In this document: positions 59,755 to 64,000 of the stretch, one piece after another
Layout of the letters: every line of letters starts with the position of its first letter
Position numbering within the stretch: position 1 is the first letter of the stretch
Source of the DNA: Megachile rotundata
Taxonomy: Eukaryota; Arthropoda; Insecta; Hymenoptera; Megachilidae
Length of the DNA stretch: 64,000 nucleotides
Direction: 5' to 3'
NCBI RefSeq assembly: GCF_050947335.1
Contig: NC_134995.1
Location: forward strand, 8,718,501-8,782,500
Notes under the pieces: generated by a model
Database searches by the model: none
The model's input: the letters and a program-made list of their open reading frames with translations, nothing else
Told to the model about the DNA's origin: nothing
Made by a program: the position numbers and the translations under genes

Positions 59755-60115
59755 GAATTGAATAATTGAAGAATTGAAGAATCGATGAATCGGAGAGTTG
59801 AAGAATCGAAGAATTGGAGAATTGAAGAATTGAAGAATTGAAGAATTGAAGAATTGAAGAATTGAAGAATTGAAAAATTGAAGAAATGAAGAATTGAAGA
59901 ATTGAAAAATTGAAAAATTGAAAATTTGAAGAACTGAGGAATTGAAGAATTGAAGAATAGATGAATTGAAGAATTGGAAAATTGAAAAATTGAAAAATTG
60001 AGAAATTGAGAAATTGAAAAATTGAGAAATTGAAAAATTGAAAAATTGAAAAATTGAAAAATTGAAAAATTGAAGAATTGAAAAATTGAAAAATTGAAAA
60101 ATTGATGACTCTAGA
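59755..60115 (+). repeat. 10 bp minisatellite GAAGAATTGA / AAAAATTGAA
   Basis: About 35 units; shares the AAAAATTGAA variant with the array at 53630-54065. Confidence 0.93.
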
Positions 60116-60899
60116 AATCCATAAATCTATAAATCTGTAAATCTAGAAATCCTCAAAAATAAAAATGAGCAAACTTCATTAAAAAATTTGGAAATAAAAA
60201 AACTTCGAAACTCGATACCTTCATAATTAAATAATTAGGAAGTTGAAAGAAATAAAAGTGTCTAATTCTATTATCCTCGCGCCAATTGGGTGGCAATACT
60301 TCTTTCGGTAGAGACTAATGTACAATCATCAATAGCGGAAAAAGAATTCAAGGATCGAAGCGTCCATTATTATCACGGACCCTTAATTCGATGAAAATCT
60401 CCTTAGGGAATCCCAACGCGTCGAAAACTCGGATGAAGTTGCTTCGCCGAAACCGAATTACGGAGCTGATCGTGGGCGTTCACGAGGAAAACGTTTGGCA
60501 ATCGCGAAAACTTCGGCTGTATCTAATCTACTTTTTTCCCCGTTGACCTTTTTATCGATACCTTTCATTATTTTCACCATACGGAAGATCGCCACGAGTG
60601 TTGGCACATGGTTACCTCGAACTGTTTGTAACAGTCAACGTAAGGATATTGAAAACGTAGGTGGTACATCTGTGAAACAACGTGAAAATATCAGAGATCA
60701 AGATTTTATGTTTAGGGTATTTTTGATTTTTTGTTATTGCGGAAAATTAATTTTTTATTTTCAAGTTTGTTATTCGACTGTTTGAGTACTTTATTATTTT
60801 AATTTGTTTAGTTATTATTTAGGTGACTGTTTTATCAATTTTCTGGTTTATTATTTTTATATTTTTGGTAGTTTATTTTAGTATATTAGGATACCATTA
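60116..60899. other. Intergenic sequence
   Basis: Unique; a 96-codon frame at 60495-60785 is unrecognised. Confidence 0.4.
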
Positions 60900-61650
60900 T
60901 TTACTATTACTACTATCTAGTATTTAGTATTCAACTATTTAACAATTTAATACTATCTACTATTTACTATCTAATTATTTCACTATTCACTACTATTTAC
61001 AACTATTTTCTAATATTTACTACTTAACTATTTAGCTATTTCACCATTTAGCTATTTTAGTATTTAGTTATTTCACTATTTAACTATTTAACTATTTCAC
61101 TATTTAGCTATTTCACTATTCAACTATTTAACTATTCAACTATTCAATTATTCAACTATTGAACTATTCAACTACTCAATTATTCAACTATTCAACTATT
61201 CAACTATTCAAGTAATCAACTAGTCAACTAGTCAACCATTCAACTATTCAACTATTCAACTATTCAACTATTCAACTATTCAACTATTCAACTATTCAAC
61301 TATCCAACTATCCAACTATCCAACTATTCAACTATTCAACTATTCAACTATTAAACTATTCAACTATTCAACTATTCAACTATTCAACTATTCAACTATT
61401 CAACTATTCAACTATTCAACTATTCAACTATTCAACTATTCAACTATTCAACTATTCAACTATTCAACTATTCAACTATTCAACTATTCAACTATTCAAG
61501 TAATCAACTAGTCAACTATTCAACTATTCAACTATTCAACTATTCAACTATTCAACTATTCAACCATTCAACTATTCAACTATTTAATTATTCAAGTATT
61601 TAGCTATTTAACTATTTGACCATTTAACTATTTAACTACTGACTATTATG
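60900..61650 (+). repeat. 8 bp minisatellite TTCAACTA
   Basis: About 80 units, very homogeneous from 61120 to 61600, with TCAAGTAATCAACTAGTCAA recurring at ~61207 and ~61496, implying a ~290 bp block duplication. Confidence 0.95.
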
Positions 61651-62279
61651 TATTTTCTATATTCTACTCTGTACAATCCTACAATATGCAACTATACTAC
61701 CATGTCACTATTATACTATAAAACTATACAACAATACTATTATTTTATTATTTCTCTAATTTGCCATCTGACCACACATGACTATTTATATATCTCACCT
61801 GACTATTATATTTAGTTGCACTCTCATCATATCATTTGTTTAACCCACTCCAAATTTACATATCCAAATGTCCATAAATTCCTAAACTGCCAAACCTCAA
61901 TATCCATAGATCCATACACAGGTTCCTAGCTTCCTAGATCCTATATTCCTTGATACCCAGATTCCTAGATTCCTAGATCTTCAGATTCCAAGCTCATCAC
62001 AACGTGTCCCTGGATCCTCCCTAGACCCAGACTCCTATATACCCCTATACCTACATGACTATATACTTCTACAGTTCTGTAGATCTATATACCCATATCA
62101 TTAATATCTTAATTGATTAACAATCTAACTATATCATCAGAATATGCCTAAATCCTCAGTACATACAATCACATAACGCCAATATCATTAAACCCTAATC
62201 TCCCCAAGTAAATAAACCCAAAGCAAAACGTTTAGAAAATAGCCTCCACATGTCACACCCGTTATCCGGTTGATTTTCC
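61651..62279. other. Sequence upstream of the receptor
   Basis: Degenerate TATAC/CTAGATTCC words, nothing recognised. Confidence 0.45.
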
Positions 62280-62908
62280 AGAAAATAACAATACCCTTCG
62301 TATCCCTGCTTCGTACCCCACGGTTCCTACGATCGCGCATACATCGCATGCGGGTACATGTGCCGGTGGATGTAACGCTTGCGCAGTGGTCGCGCGTCGC
62401 CAGACAGCTCGCCGCTTCGGTTGCATCCGGCGGCAGTTCGCAGTCGTCTTCTAAAGCAAGCTCATTAGTCTCCCAGCACTCGGCCGGGACACCTTTTCGT
62501 GGACAAACCTCGGAAACATCGCGTGTCCCGACAAAAAAACGTTCCTCAGATCCCACCTCCCGTCGCACCCTCGTTCACCCTCCTTCCGTGGACTTCAAAA
62601 AAAAAACCAAGTGTTCCCCGACGTACGGGACAGCCTGCCCACGAGGGGATGCAATCGAACTCGATGGGCTGCAGTGCACGTGTTAGTTGACTGTCGGAGC
62701 ATCGAACTCCACACGACCACGCGTCTCTCCCTACTTCCTGGAGCAGCTATCCCAACAGGGATTTCCGTCCGCGAGCAGTTAGTCCAGTGTCCAAGCGAGG
62801 ATCGACACAGGGGAGGATCGAAACGGTCGGGGCGGGTTAAGGTCGTCGACACGACGACGCGGGGCGTCAGTACAACCAAGAAGACGGGGACGCAATCGAG
62901 GACGGCCG
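62280..62908 (+). promoter_or_regulatory. GC-richer promoter and 5' UTR region of the receptor gene
   Basis: Base composition rises sharply after 62280, and the stretch leads without interruption into the receptor start codon. It carries several short open frames on both strands with no recognisable protein. It is most simply the promoter, 5' UTR or first exon. No TATA box is evident. Confidence 0.5.
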
Positions 62909-63476
62909 ATGGTCGAAACAACGTCGATCCAACGGTTCCCGATCAAGTTCCCGATGCTGCAGCCACCGTCTCCGCTCCTGGAGATGGCTTCCCTGCGTCT
63001 GCCGGACTCCGAGGAGTTCGACGTCGACACGCGTCGTAGAAGCAACAACGGAAATGTTCAGACCACGACCGTGTCCCCGGTGCAGCCCGCGACCGGCACC
63101 CTACTGCAGATGAGGAACGACCTGGGTGACTATCTGAACAACCTGATCGCAGAGGCGATCACCACCAGCCCGAGGACCTCCATGGACGAGCACGGAGGCC
63201 TTCTGAACGCCAGCAAAACCGACAACCTGTCCACCGCCGAACAGATACCTGACCGATTGTACAGGCACAGTATGGCCATGTCGGCGGTGTACTGTGTCGC
63301 CTACGTCCTCGTCTTCGTGGTCGGACTGATCGGGAACAGTTTCGTCATCGCGGTTGTGTACCGGTCGCCGCGGATGAGGACCGTCACGAACTTCTTCATC
63401 GTCAACCTCGCGGTAGCCGACGTCCTCGTCATCGTGTTCTGCCTGCCTGCCACCCTGATGAGCAACATCTTTGTCC
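62909..63476 (+). CDS. SIFaR: SIFamide receptor-like GPCR, first coding exon (partial)
   Basis: The frame gives 189 codons to a donor GTCC/GTGAGT in phase 1. The first ~120 residues form an extracellular N-terminus without a signal peptide, with N-glycosylation sequons at ~100 (NAS) and ~106 (NLS). Transmembrane helix 1 spans ~125-150 with GNSFV, followed by the loop YRSPRMRTVTNFF. Helix 2 (~162-185) carries NLAVADVLVIVFCLPATL with the conserved Asp at 171. This run closely matches my memory of insect SIFamide receptors, relatives of vertebrate NPFF receptors. They couple the neuropeptide SIFamide to G proteins at the neuronal plasma membrane. Met16 or Met26 could be the real start. Helices 3-7 lie beyond the window. 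Confidence 0.88.
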
Positions 63477-63490
63477 GTGAGTGTCTTTTT

Positions 63491-63775
63491 AAAGTTTCGT
63501 GGATGAATGTGGAGTTTGAACTATTTTTTTGGATCGAAAAAAGGGGCGTTCGCGATTCGCCGTTGCAGGTCGTCGCGCGACCTCGAGCGGGGAAAAGAGG
63601 GCGGTTTGGCGGGGATCCCTTGGTAAAGTTTCGTGGATGAATGTGGACTTTTGGAATATTTTTTGGGATCGAAAAAAGGAATTGGATGGGGCTATTCGCT
63701 GTCGATTCGCCGTTGCAGGTCGTCGCGCGACCTCGAGCGGGGCGAAGAGGGTGGTTTGGCGGGGATCCCTTGGTA
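63491..63775 (+). repeat. Two-copy tandem duplication in SIFaR intron 1
   Basis: AAAGTTTCGTGGATGAATG starts at 63491 and 63625, and GGGGATCCCTTGGTA ends each copy (63611 and 63761). The second copy carries about 16 extra bases. It begins 15 bases after the donor. Confidence 0.85.
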
Positions 63776-64000
63776 CTAGGGAATCGATCCCTTCGCGATT
63801 CTCTACGGCGCTGTTCACGCTCGATGCGCCCACCGTATCGCGATTCCAGCTTTCGGCGAGCGACAGCTTCGTCTCCATAAATTATTCGATAATGGAGCGA
63901 GCTAAATCTCCTACGTGCTCCGACCGCTCTTTTCGCTTCGTTCGATTCTTGCACCGAGAGTTTCGATCTCTTTTTATACCGCGATTTTTTATGCATTTTA
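63776..64000. other. SIFaR intron 1, incomplete
   Basis: Unique sequence, no exon recognised before the window ends. Confidence 0.5.

Noticed and set aside
62188..62921. Several 60-138 codon frames on both strands upstream of the receptor
   Set aside because: GC-rich 5' region keeps frames open; none shows recognisable protein sequence, and the receptor reading explains the region.

Overview
The window is animal nuclear DNA, most likely from an insect and probably a hymenopteran (bee, ant or wasp). The sequence shows GT-AG introns, a fly-type nonclassical cadherin, an insect neuropeptide receptor, AT-rich introns, and short TAACC(TAACC)-type runs near 3782, 37165 and 39349. The order-level placement is inference. 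No bacterial operons, CRISPR arrays, rRNA or convincing tRNA genes were seen.

Layout: (1) 2881-33162, plus strand, holds the 3' part of one large cadherin-superfamily gene. I could chain 18 exons whose phases all agree, giving 1798 residues: about 12 and a half cadherin repeats, a membrane-adjacent domain, one transmembrane helix and a tail of about 250 residues. The 5' end lies upstream of the window. (2) 33163-62280 is a gene desert of about 29 kb. It holds tandem-repeat arrays, a fold-back element, a satellite-bearing terminal-inverted-repeat element, and two arms of a ~600 bp inverted repeat about 5.7 kb apart. (3) 62909-63476, plus strand, is the first coding exon of a SIFamide-receptor-like GPCR that continues beyond the window.

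The dominant structural theme is tandem repetition. By hand tally about a third or more of the window is in roughly 40 arrays with units of 8-16, 24-26, 40, 53, 60-120 or 130-370 bp, against about 6 kb of recognised coding sequence. Many arrays fill the cadherin introns, and they alternate between C-rich and G-rich polarity on the transcribed strand. Four arrays (19.2, 28.6, 33.2 and 42.4 kb) share a 15 bp unit with an ACGCGTRG core. Three of these sit in or against the ends of one small terminal-inverted-repeat transposon family, two of them at the same point inside its left terminal repeat. This is the most distinctive thing here.

Most long open frames in the window are repeat translations: units lacking stops, open in several frames on both strands. 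They are not listed as genes. All repeat periods, identities and boundaries were read by eye and are approximate.
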